From positions 62,001 through 126,000 of the forward strand of contig BLLK01000047.1 of the NCBI GenBank assembly GCA_021927905.1: 64,000 bases of DNA, in the 5' to 3' direction. The stretch is from Chaetoceros tenuissimus. Its lineage: Eukaryota; Bacillariophyta; Thalassiosirophyceae; Chaetocerotales; Chaetocerotaceae. Under the pieces are notes generated by a model, which saw only the letters and a program-made list of their open reading frames with translations, ran no database searches and was not told the origin of the DNA. Shown piece by piece: positions 1-11,987 of this stretch (position 1 is the first letter of the stretch; each line of letters opens with the position of its first letter). The translations under genes were made by a program, and so were the position numbers.

Positions 1-708
1 AATGACAAAGGAAATTTTGCTGTACTTCCTCGGAATTTCAAACCTGACAGGCATACACTATTAGGTTGTTTTATAATGAAGAGAGATGCTGATGGATTAG
101 TAGAATTCGATCTTCTTCGACAGCGTGTGAGAGAGATCGCAAAACAACTGTCGCCAAATGACAGTTGTACAGCTGATAATTCAATGGCAATACTTCAAGA
201 GAAGAACCCTCAAATGGCATCAGAGATCAAAAAGAAATTTGACACTATTGTTGAAAAATGCAAAAAAGAATTCATGATCTGCACTAGAATCAATGCACAA
301 TGTGACGAGAGAAAAGTAGAACTTCACTTTGGAAGGGTCAATGTAAATCAAACTGAGAATTATAGTTGGTTGAAGTTTCCTCAATTTGCTAGTAAATCAA
401 ATGTATGTTACCTCTTGTCGCTGATGAAAGTTTTTGGTAATATGCCTGTGAATCCTTTGTCGAAACCAGCATTCGTATTGAAAAGAAACGAAAAGAATCC
501 CAATATGATCGATCTTGTTTTGACAAAGATGCGACTTGGCGGGCAATTGTATTTACGTAAACTCTTTGAAGAGGCAATGTATTTGGAAAAGAAGCAAATG
601 AGGGGAGAGGATGGTGAAGTAGTCACAAAGTGGTGTGTACAACTTGTTCCGGAAAAATGGGTCGAGATAAAGCAATTTCTAAAAAGTGATGTTGAAATTG
701 AGGAATAA
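1..708 (+). CDS. Hypothetical protein, 5' end outside the window
   Basis: The reading frame is open from base 1, so the ATG at position 76 need not be the true start; 25 further in-frame codons precede it without a stop. The visible product (235 codons from base 1, 210 from the ATG) is soluble, lysine- and glutamate-rich, with no signal peptide or membrane segment. I recognise no family. A central block (around residues 90-170 from the ATG) looks globular, with the motif YSWLKFPQFASKSN and a basic stretch. The stop at 708 lies inside the predicted 3' end of the giant minus-strand gene, so the two genes converge and may overlap by about 30 bases. Function unknown; I am confident that it is coding because of the long clean frame. 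Confidence 0.6.
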   Translation, partial: NDKGNFAVLPRNFKPDRHTLLGCFIMKRDADGLVEFDLLRQRVREIAKQLSPNDSCTADNSMAILQEKNPQMASEIKKKFDTIVEKCKKEFMICTRINAQCDERKVELHFGRVNVNQTENYSWLKFPQFASKSNVCYLLSLMKVFGNMPVNPLSKPAFVLKRNEKNPNMIDLVLTKMRLGGQLYLRKLFEEAMYLEKKQMRGEDGEVVTKWCVQLVPEKWVEIKQFLKSDVEIEE

Positions 709-3700
709 GCTTAGAAATGAGTTTAGAAAGAAGCAAAAAGATAGATGTAGCAAAAGATATTGTATATAATTATATATTATTACAGGAGTTTCTACAACCG
801 CACAGGTCCCGCAGGTATTAGATGCTAAAGGCCAACTTCCATACTCAGTAGTCCATTGCACTCTGAAGAAATTCTCGTTGCTTTCTTCTACATGTGAAAC
901 AATGTTGCTGCTATCAAAGATGTCATGAACGATTGCGATGTTACCATTCTTGGCAATCTTTAGAAGCAAGTTGCATGAATCTTTGGACCAAAAGAACATG
1001 TCGTTCAAACGATAATCTCCATTGACTTGATTGAAATCACATGTAATCATAGACATTGCACTGCAGCGAACAGCTGCAGTTTCGTACATTAACCTTTCGC
1101 CATCATATTTCTTGTTTCTATCTGCATTCAGGGAAAATTGGGTACAGCAGGCCTCTGAGGCTTCGGCTAGATTTGGATTTGCACACATTGCTCTCATCGA
1201 ACGAATCCTTGGCGTGATTTTCATTGGATTATTGTAGAATGCAGTATGAACGCAAGGTTCTGGGACATATTCAAAATACGCACCCTCTGCAACTTGCACA
1301 ACTCGAATAGTATCCATATTTGGATCGCATTCAGGACCATTTTCACAGTTTGTAATGGTTGCATCTAATGTTACAGTAGTTTGATAGCGACAATTACCTT
1401 GCGTATCTGCATTACATAGTTTTTCACGCAAAGGTGAGGAAGTTGAAAGGGTCAATCTCGCAACTGAATCAAGGGTTTCATAAGCTGAAGGATCAGTGCT
1501 AAGTTCTGGAAGGGGCTTACTTCCAAGGAATCTAAACGTGGCGCCTTTGTAAAGATATCCTTTAGATGGAAGATCTTCACATTTCACATATCTATCACCA
1601 ATGTAACCACCAGTCGTGTCGGTCTTTGGGAAACGATCTCTCCATTCAGCAATAATTCTCATCGGATCAAGCCGATTGCCTCTAGATGGGACAGCAGCTT
1701 CGATATTGGACCGAGTTGGTTGCAAGTCAAAACCTGTCCAAGCTCTTGCGAGTGACTCAATATCATCATTGGTGTAAGACAGCAGTGGATTTCCATCTTC
1801 GCCTAGAAGCAATGTGCCGTCAATGTTGAGCTTATTTAGTCCAATCGTGAATAGTTGCATGATTTCTCTTGCATAGTTCTCATCAGCTTGCGATTTAATT
1901 TCATACTCTTCCCAAAGGAATGCTGAACTCCGAGATCCAAGGAATGAAAGATGCTCTGCCATTAAAGGGCTAAAACTAATTTCCTTTAAAATCTGCCTAT
2001 AATTTGTGAACGCATTACGAACAAAGATATCGTAGTATGAAAGGAACCACTCCGAGTATCTTACACCGCCGCCTGTTTGACATATTAGATTATAAGTATT
2101 AATTTCATTCCAAGCGAATATCAAAGAAGATATGCATCTAAGCTTTCTTACCAACTGCATCTGTTACAACTACAAGAATTTGAGCAAGACTCCAAGCTAT
2201 AAGTAAGATACGTAAGAATTAAATTCAAGCGAATATCAAACAAACTATTCATGAAGGCTTTCTTACCAATACGTTGCCTTAACTGATCTTCAGCTTCTAA
2301 TGCCATTGCATACCACACGTTCACTTTATCTTCTCCATTGGGACTAGCACCTTGAATAGTGTACTCATAATCGTCGTGAATGCCAAATGTAAATTCATTC
2401 GACTTCACATTTGCAACTTCATTATAAGATCCGCAGACCAAGACAGCGTTATCATTCTCATTGGGAGGATTGAAATAGTTTGTAACTTCTTCTGTTCGAA
2501 GCTCATAAGGTAAGTCACGTGGAACAAAGATACGGTCTCCAAACCTGCCAACGTATGCAAACTTTTGCTTATTCTCTTCCCATCTAGACATTGGATGAGG
2601 TCTTGTAGTACTTAGATTTGGGAAGACAAGCGTAGTTCCATTATCTGCAGACCATTTAGTAATCGCATGAGAACCACCTGGATGATTCTCAACCCAATAA
2701 GAAACTGAATTGGAAAGAGAAAGGAGGAGTTAGCAGAAGTAGTGTATCACTTTAGGTTGGAAAAAGAAAAAAACACTCACGTTCGTAAACGCTCTTGTAG
2801 TCTGGATGTACTCGTTTGTAGCAGGTTGTAGTGCCATCATCTACATTCAAGACATCGATTTCAATTTCCGTTTCTGTATCAGTACTATTACACATCATTC
2901 CAGATTCAGGAAAGTAGATATCAGTAATGTACGGGTTCTCGTCACCACTGGAAAGTAAAAGTTCATGAAGTGCATCAAAGGTTTCATCTTGAAGCTCAGT
3001 TGGATTCTCACATTCAGTTGTTGATATTGGTTCCCATCTAGAACGCAGATTATGTGTGCAAGGATGCGCAAGCTTTTCTGGGAATAAAGTCATACTATTC
3101 ATATCTACGACAGAGACTCCTTGAATCTCATAAGTGTATCGGTCTGGGACCAAAGTATTAAGCTCTGAGATAGTAGTTGCATCTAGTGTAACAGACACTG
3201 CAGAAGATGTTGAAGCTGGCCTACAAGCATTTGTGGAAACCTGAAAGAAGACACACGTTTTTAGAAAGTGGAAAGAAGCAAGTGAATAGTCTTCATATAT
3301 TTCCTTACCTGACAAGTATCTTCATTCAGGAAATTACGCGCTACGTTTGAACATTGGACACCTCCATCTATTTGATTTCCTTTTCCTCCATCTGGCATTG
3401 GAGACGAGATGTCATTGTCATCAAAAGTTAGACGACTGTCAAAAACAAGCCAAGTTCCATCAGAGACTCTTCCAAATATCAATTGATCTTCCATTTGAGG
3501 TACATCAGGAATATTGTTGCACACCTGAGAAGACAAAGCACTCTTTAGCATCAACATTTGACTTTCAGTGGTTGCAATGAAATCAGTAGCTTCGAGATTC
3601 GAAACATCGATATCAACAATGTATGTGGCTAAACTTTCAGCGTCGTCGAGGTTAATAGCAGGATTGCCTATATTCACACAAGTATCATCATTCAATTGAA

Positions 3701-6700
3701 TGTGGAATCCACCATTGACGCTTTCCCCAATCCCTTGATTGCAAACTTCATAATTTTGATTGAATGTAAATCCATCTGGCCAAGTAATGTCATCCACACG
3801 TGTTCTGAACTCGTCGTTGTAATAGATATTATAAGGTCCAGTTCCTTCAACTTTGATCTCTTTCCTAGGCAGATACCACATCCTTTCGTTGTTCACAAAG
3901 CTGAACCTACGAAATCGAGCAAATTGATCACAAGGATGATCTGGAGAAAAAATTGCATGTTTAGAAAATAAGGACAAAAACAAGCAAGTGAATAGTCTTG
4001 TATTTTCCTTACCTGGAATTCCTGCTGTCTGACTTGTTGGAATTCTCTCGTTTACTCGCTCTCTCCAGAACTTTCTATGACTCGTAGCAGGAGTAATATT
4101 CTCATCAATCTGATCTTTGAACCAGTCAACAATTGCATCAAATGTATTCCAACCAGTATTACTACTCACAGCATTGGTGAGTGAAGACAGCTCCTGTCTT
4201 GTCACTCCATAGGTTGCGGTCTCAAGAAATCTAGCTAGTTCAACATCTGCAGAAACAGAATATTCATAATTTGAAAGGCGGTAACTTTCCCCAGCGCTTA
4301 CTGCAGGCAAATTTATCTGGCAAAAGTCACTGTCGTAGCATTCTATTTCCTTACTGAAATACTTTTGAGCCTCATTGCTTCCAGATCTTTCCCATGGGTG
4401 AGTATCGTAAGATCTCGCAAGAGGAATTGTTCTTATGATTTCCCCATTAACCTCCGTAACCTTTGTGAGAGTGCAAACAGTGTTAGAACTTGCCTGTGCA
4501 ATTCTAAACGATTGCTCGGTAACTTCAATTGAGGAACCTTCTGATGGACACTGAAGCTCAATATTACTGCTTGGCGAAGCTGATGCCATTACAGGAGCAG
4601 CCGTGGTTAAAACTGGAGCAGCTGTTGTAGGATGAAAGGTTGGGGTAGCCTAGTAGAAGAATGGAGTTAGTATGACCAAATACAAAAGTTGGGAGCAACG
4701 GTATTGTTTCCCTAGGGTTGAACAACTTACTGTCGGGGAGAGAGTAGAAAGATGTCCAAAGGAAATCTCGTCGATTAAGACCGACTTTCCATAGGGAGTA
4801 TATCGGCCTAATCCTACAGATATAGAAGTACAGCTCGCAATATCTGCCTCAACAATGAATTCATGGTAATATGGATTGAATTCATCTGCAACCCAGCCTA
4901 CATTAGCGTCAAATTCATGTTCATTCATCAATCTGAGTGCAATTGTTTCTTCATTACCATTGCAACCCTCACCTGTGCCAGCCAATGGAGAAGAAAAGAA
5001 TCAGTCTGTTTCCATCATCAAGGCGGTCTTACGAAAAATGGAACTAAACGGAAACTTACCTCGGAGGAAGACATACGGGCAATTTGAACTTGCATCGCAA
5101 TCAAAAGGTTCATTAGTGATATCATCCATCATTTTAAATTGGGCAGTGATACCTTTATTGGCAAATAAGGGTTAGAGATGAGATGAAGCAGAAAGATATT
5201 CATTTCAAATTCAAATCTACATACCAAATCGTTGACCCTCCGCAAAACATCGTGTATCAAGATCCTGATAGACGTAATTCCAAATGTGTTCATCTGGATC
5301 ATGCTTATAATGTAAACTGTAATTCCCATTGTTTGAGTCAACAGCCATCTCAAACTGCTCTTCATTTCCATATTGTCGCCAGAAAGAACTATCTCCAAAC
5401 TCAAAGTCTCCATTTTGTAGGATATTATCACAGTTAAAAGGCAACTTTTGCATGCGAACATTGTCGAAGATTATTCTTGCGTCTTCATGAGAACCTCTAC
5501 CTAAAACTAAACTCATGGAATCATCTTCCTCACCAGTTGCTGTATAAATACCTGCATATTTATTCCAATTGGCCCATAAATTGTCGGCAAATAATACAGC
5601 ATTGGATACATCTGAACTAGAAATTCTAATATTTCCACAGCTTGCAAGTGGATGATCAGAATGGCATCTGACATATATGGAATTACCTTCTTTCGGAATC
5701 ATTTGAAAGTCCGCTTGTACTATGAATCTATCTCCCTTCTTAATACAGTCCGTATCAATGTATAACAGTTGCTCCAAACCACGATTTGAGTTTTGCTTAT
5801 TAGATATTTCAATAGCGTTATCCCCGTTGCCATGAGTAACTATTGAGTAATCAACATTTTGCCAGTCCCAGTGAGGCCAGGATCTCCAAAATGTGGAATG
5901 GCCGGAGGTAAAATCTCCATTCCTGATTAAATTATCTTCGCTGCACATTTTCGCTAACTTTTGAATCGAAAACGTATCTATCACCATCTCATAATCCTTG
6001 TGTATGTGTTGCAAGTAAATCCACGCCCGAATTAATTCAGATCTCTTTTGATTGACTTTCACAACTCCATGAGTTAAAGAGTAACCGTTAGTACTGACTG
6101 GAACCACAGTTCTACCTACAGTTTCGTAAACAAAAGAGCTAATTAGCTCTTTTGTCTCGTCGACATAGTACGCTGATTTCAAAGTAGCAATAGGACACCT
6201 GTTCAAGTCCGAATCATCAAAAGGATCGCAGACATGCTGTCCATTACTAGTTAAAGATTTGTACCAAACCGAAATCTCAAAGTATTCATCAAGATTTGAA
6301 TGGAAGCATCTTGTATCTATATAGGCAAAAATTGAAAATGAGAATTTGATATATTCAAAGAACAGTGGGATAGTGTTAAAGCGGAGAGAATACTCACCTA
6401 AATTCTGACCAATTCCATCTCCACTCGAGCTTCGCCTTGCGAACTTTAAGGCAGAGGAATTATCTCGTCCTTCATTTTCTAGTAACTCAAAGTAACCTCC
6501 ACCGTTACCGCGCCTTCAAAGTAGAATTGTCATGAGAAACATTCAAAACTTAGATTTTAATCATAACGAAGAGAACCTACCAATCCGGATGCTGCCAAAA
6601 TCTCATACCTAATTCCATGCCTTGATTTCTCACCAGCTGGTTACACTCGTCTTCAAGTAGAGGTGGTTCAAAGAGAGAAATGTCTGGTCCATTGGCATGG

Positions 6701-9700
6701 TTGCTACAGTTTGGAATTCCTTCCCAACGTTCTGAAACATATCTCGGCCATACTGGCTCTCCATCACTTTCGAATTGAATGGAATACTGCCCAGCAGGAA
6801 GAGGGATCGAGAATTTTCTAGCATTTTTATCGTAGATGGTATCGTTAAAAAACTCGTATTCATCAAATCTATAGAATTGAAGACCTAGAGGAGTGAATGG
6901 GTTGAAATATTAGAAATCGAAGTATCAAAAACAAACCTAAGATAATGAATGCTTTTTGAAGGTACTCACCATAAGTGGATTTTCCATCAGTCTTTCGAGT
7001 GATCTTCATATCGAGATCTTTGGTTTCCATTTGATCTACAAGAAGTGTGACACCCCGAAGACAAGCATTCTTACAATACGCCATGCCAAATTCGTTATAA
7101 GAAGTACAATCCGAGCTTGATAGGAAAGTTTTGAGCTCACTTCTATCCGAAATAAAAACAGACGCAGAATTGGACGCGCCTGCAGGGTCAGAGGAACCAT
7201 TCGGATCTATAATCACAATATCTTGCAATCCTCCAAGTTTCGCGGATACCATGTCGATTGTCTTTGATCCCAGCTCAACATTCTCAAAGGAGGATACATA
7301 ATTAAAGTGACCATCATCGACATCGGGATCATTGAGTTGAGCAGCTCGGAAGCCTACCGCGACACTGCTAAAGCACTCATCGTCATGGTCAAAGTGCAAG
7401 AACTGAACATTAGTCATTTTTACTCCAAGATTTGGAGCAGTTTCTAGATCTACATCGCTCCCATCAAACCTACGTATCCAATTGTTCATTCTGAAGCCGA
7501 CTGGAGCAGGCCAACCAGAAGAAATACATGGAAAGTTGTACATTGCGAGCTTGAGATCTTCCTTTCTAGCTGAGGTAATGCCGCGAACAATTGTGTTGTG
7601 TACCTCCATCTCATCGCTTCTTCTCATTGATATTCCATAGCCTAAAATGCAAGATACAATGCGTAAGTAAGAGAGATGCGTGATTATAAGCATTTTTGAA
7701 TTTATCCAAGACTTACCATTTCCAATGAATTCACTGTTTTCAACAGAGACTCTTCGCACATCATAGAAATAAAGCCCTACAAGGTTATAGAAATAAGTTA
7801 GTATACTGCTGCATTAGTTTCAGACATTCCACAAGATAAGTACCAAAATTTTCTTACCATAATACCTGTTATTATAAGCTAACAAGTTTTGAAAAGCTAC
7901 TCGCTCACTTTGAATATTTGACTCAAAGATAAATCCAGAGTGACCATTTCCTGCAGCAATGTTATTATTGAATATCCCGTATTGTTTCAATCTTGCATCT
8001 ATATTTTCATCACTTCCATCCTCTCTCTTCAAACTATAAGTTTGACTTAGCTTGAAACCGTTTCCATCATTCCCAACAGCGACATTACCATCAAATGTAT
8101 TAGGGCCATTGATCTGTCTAAAACCTATCCCTTGATAATCACCTTCCAGCCCATCTTGTCGTCCGTAACCATAACTTGCATAGTTATTCAGAATAGAGTT
8201 ATCCGTTGCATTGTGGTTGAAATAGTAACATTGTCCAGTGTAATCAGTGGCAACATTCTCAGATAAGGTAATATTTGCACTGCCGTCAATGACGATGCAT
8301 CTCTGATTCGATTTGTAAATGGAGTTCTTCGACACAATACTTCCAGTAATGTCTCCTGAATATTGGATTTGAATGGGGAACCTATGATGCAAGTGGAAAT
8401 TAATTAGTGAATGAGGTATAAAGTGAAGAAATATCCATCAAATCTTTCGTAAAGGAAGGTAGGCAAGCCAAATATGGTAAGGTGAGAGTGATGCCCGAAC
8501 ATACCTGTCATCTTGAGCGAAACGTCCCATATACTTGAACTCAACTCCAGAAAGATGCTGGACTTGATTGATAGTATGCAGTACTTGTAAATAAGCACCT
8601 CGATTATCATCCCATTCATCTAAATCTCCCCCAATCTTTACATTTCTAGAAACAAGAGCGATTCTTGCAGCTTGTGTGATAGAGTCTACCTGAGAAAGGA
8701 TCGGAATGGTTGGAGCTTTACTAAGCTGCAAGGCAAGATCCCCATTTCCAATTGCTGTAGAAGTTGTAATTTCTATAAAGAATAGTCATGAGATGCAAGA
8801 TATGGATAGTGCGAGATGTGAAAATGGAAATACAAAAGCCTCACCTGCGGTAAAAGTATTCTTTAGTTTCTGCCACCAAACACTATGATAAACAGAAGAA
8901 CCAAATTCAACAGTAGCACCATTTGCCCAACAAGTTGCATCGCTTTGCGAAACGATAATCTTATCCACGAATCCTCTTTTGCGAATAATCGAAACATCAT
9001 CAATGTCGATATCATATCGATTGCCTTCTTGACTGTTGTCATAGAAACGTAACTGCATTTCCGTTGCATCTGCCATATTCTCATCTACTATAAATGTTCC
9101 TCTACAAATTACAAATCCATCTGAGTATTTTTGTGGGGGACAACGAGCTACTGCTGGATGACGATACCAATTTTCGGTACTTGTCTGTAATCTCAAAATA
9201 AAGGTAACTTTGTGATCGAACTCGGAAAAAAGACGCACTTTTGCACTGAATTCATATTCTACTCCTGCATCCTTCATACAATCTAGGTGAATATCTATGC
9301 TGGTGGCAACCCACTCACTAACGCTTCTGTTTGTAAGATGAAAGTAATGGTTCCCAGTTTCCTCCAGTACTTCTAAATTGCTTTGCCAATACACACTTGA
9401 AAATGGATACGGATTCAATCCATTAGATTCTGCATCTCCATTTCTAACTAACTGGTCGCAAACATCAGGCCGACTATAGTACGACTCCTGACTTGGCAAG
9501 CTAATAGAAAAGTCCTTGATACTATAATCTGAATCAGGCTCTAAGCGACGAAAATGCAAAGTAGCATAAGTAACATCAACAAAAGCCTCTTCAGGGAATC
9601 TAATAATTCCGGTGTAAGTTACCCAATCTCCATAGTCCCCACTTCGATGATCGGTTGTTACCCATTGCAATATTCCATTCTTATTATTGGTTCGGATGAA

Positions 9701-10976
9701 TATTTCAGTACAATAATACCACCAATGACCCCCTGAATTTTCACCAGTTTTACACCAGCTAGGCTGTCCATTTCTATCCGCGTTGTCAAACCTCATAGTT
9801 ACTGTAAAAAGATAATCTTTGTCGGGTTCTAAGCAAGAAAGAGAATTGTAAATATCAAGGGTCGGTCCATGATCGAGGTCAGTTCTATCAGAAACAGTCA
9901 AGATTCCATCTGCAATGGTTAAAGTTCCACCTCTTGCAGACCACCCAGCCGCTCCAGTACTAAAGTCTGATTGGTAAAAGGTAGTTCCAGTCAAAAGACA
10001 AGTGTTGCTACCTGGGAATTCTTCGTACTGATCAAAGTTTGCAAGATCCGGAGTTGGCACTTTTAGTTCTACATCCTTGATTGGAGTCCAAGTTTTACAA
10101 GAATTATCGGCATCGGGGAAACCACGGATGTTCAATTTGCCTCCTAGTACCACAAAAGGTTTGGGACCTAGGTTACAGCTTCCATTAGGGCAGACATTAG
10201 TGTTTGGTGCACTAGTCATGGCACTCGTAAAAAGAACATCATGAGTTCCAGTAATGTTGAATACAACTGACTCATTTTCGGGCCCAATGTCTCGATTGGA
10301 AGTAATTTCAAGCTATGAAAGCAAGAAAGGTGAAAAGGAAGGACATGTTAGATATTTACAAAGTAATTTATGAAAAGAATATTTTACTTACTTCTCCTTG
10401 AACAATCACGTATTTGGTTCTGATAGTTACCTTGTGATTAGTCGGAAAGAGAAGCTTTCCCAAAATGTTAATTCCCTCTCCGATAGTCACAACGTCTTGA
10501 GAACTATTCCAAATTTTACATTCACCGCAGTCAATATCTAATTTACCAGCGATATCTCCATTGATTTCAAGATTAGTACAGTTCTCCGTAGCAAGGTTTG
10601 CATTACAGTCCAAGGCATAAAAGTCTCCAATGGCAGCTGTAGCAGCCGACAGTTTTCTCGGAATTCCCGTAGAAGTACCTTCCTCCTCCTCTTGATCGTC
10701 TCTGAATAACATATCGGATGGATTGAGTACATTCGGATCGTCAAAAGTTGCAATAAATTCATCTTCTTCACTAAAGTAGTCTTCAAATATATCAACATCA
10801 TCGGGAGGAGTGTAGTTCGAAGCAGAATCATCGCATGGCCAAGAACCATGAGATAAGGAGGAGTTGGAAACAGTAGTGCTAGCAGCTGTTGTCGCAGAAG
10901 CAGCAGCAAAAAGCGACTGCTCCATACAAGCAAGCAGCAAGAAGCTTCCAGTGAGATAGCTTGATGCCAAATTCAT
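679..10976 (-). CDS. Giant secreted G8 / CBM / beta-helix / DUF1800 protein
   Basis: Seventeen exons give about 3,009 aa: 10976-10392, 10312-8845, 8772-8505, 8381-7858, 7776-7717, 7641-6970, 6884-6581, 6513-6398, 6316-5225, 5152-5060, 4972-4731, 4649-4013, 3940-3309, about 3240-2781, 2704-2267, 2196-2152 and 2072-679. All junctions are GT-AG and the sum is a whole number of codons. Order of parts: signal peptide (1-25), acidic linker, G8 domain across the first intron (about 145-300), two jelly-roll CBM4/9-like modules, a right-handed beta-helix like that of CEMIP/TMEM2 (motif RFPIQIQYSGD), further CBM-like modules, then DUF1800. DUF1800 is recognised by ADVELARFLETATYG, LRQRIAWSLAQI (completed by the 45-nt exon) and NYAREIMQLFTIG, with long insertions between them. 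It is probably an extracellular or cell-surface protein binding or acting on polysaccharide; catalysis is not shown. The last ~30 residues are hydrophobic, low-complexity and overlap the neighbouring gene, so the true 3' end may differ. Confidence 0.85.
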
Positions 10977-11173
10977 ATTATTTTTCTTGTATGAGTATAA
11001 TGTGCTTCAAAGTTGTCAATTTGACGGAAGCGTTGAGTAGAAATTTGTGATACAGGGATGTGTTATGTTCCATGTTCTGTTGCCGAAGAACAGCTGTGGT
11101 TGATTGTGGGGTCGGATACGAAAATACTGTCAAAATGGAACTATATTTCTCGTACATGAGCTAGATAAGCCTA

Positions 11174-11582
11174 ATATCCATATCCAGGTTTTTCGCGTTT
11201 TCGCGCCAAAAACCCCGCCCCGACGGGAAAAGAAAAAACATCAACATTCCAACGAAAAAACTTACATAAACTAGACATGATATTTCATCTGACCTATTCA
11301 TTACTTTACACAACAACTAACCAAGTTTCACCTTCCATATTTCATCAAGATATACAATAGGTGCCAATCTAATAGAATCGTGATCGGTAAGTTATAGTTT
11401 TGCGATTTGCAGCCAAACGATAAATTTGAAAGTGATGACTAATTTTTCCGTTACAAAACGATACTTCTAGAAGCTAGGCGAGAATTGGGGTCATGGAGGT
11501 GGTGTAGAATAGTGTTGCAACGGTTCAAGAGTTGATTTGGGGTCTAATGCGGATATGTACAAGGTTGGATTGGCGACTTCAA
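11174..11582 (+). repeat. Left terminal inverted repeat of the 5.85-kb transposon
   Basis: This pairs with 16609-17027. The conserved core is 11198-11582; its inner limit is the shared GCGACTTCAA. The outer part can fold as GGTTTTTCGCG / CGCGCCAAAAACC around 11188-11213, a different hairpin from that at the other end. Confidence 0.9.
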
Positions 11583-11987
11583 GCTCAATTGGCTCATTTA
11601 TGACATGGATGTTGACCCAACAGATGTGAAGAAAATAATGAATTTGGCTTTAGGATTTTCTGAATGGATTACCGTTGACTTCTAGGGTACTTACTTGGCA
11701 TGAATCAATGAAACATTTCAATATTCGTCTCTAATAATGATATAGTCAATTAGAGTATGGTATTATGCTGTGGTGGCAAAAATGGAAGCGAAGTAAAACA
11801 ACGATGGAAGAAAAAGTGTTGATGAATTACGAATATGATGTTTTCTCTGACGGTCAATACCAATTATTTAATACAATATCTTCTGTACATAAAAAGAAAT
11901 ACATATTAGAGTGAACAAGAAATTAAATAGTTATAATAATTCTAAAAATACATCAATTTCTCCTCTTTGAATCTTCGTTTGCAATTT
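11583..11987. other. Non-coding stretch inside the transposon
   Basis: About 400 bp between the left inverted repeat and the stop codon of the transposase gene. It has no convincing coding frame. It presumably holds the 3' untranslated region of the transposase and perhaps subterminal protein-binding sites; I see no clear internal repeats. Confidence 0.5.
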
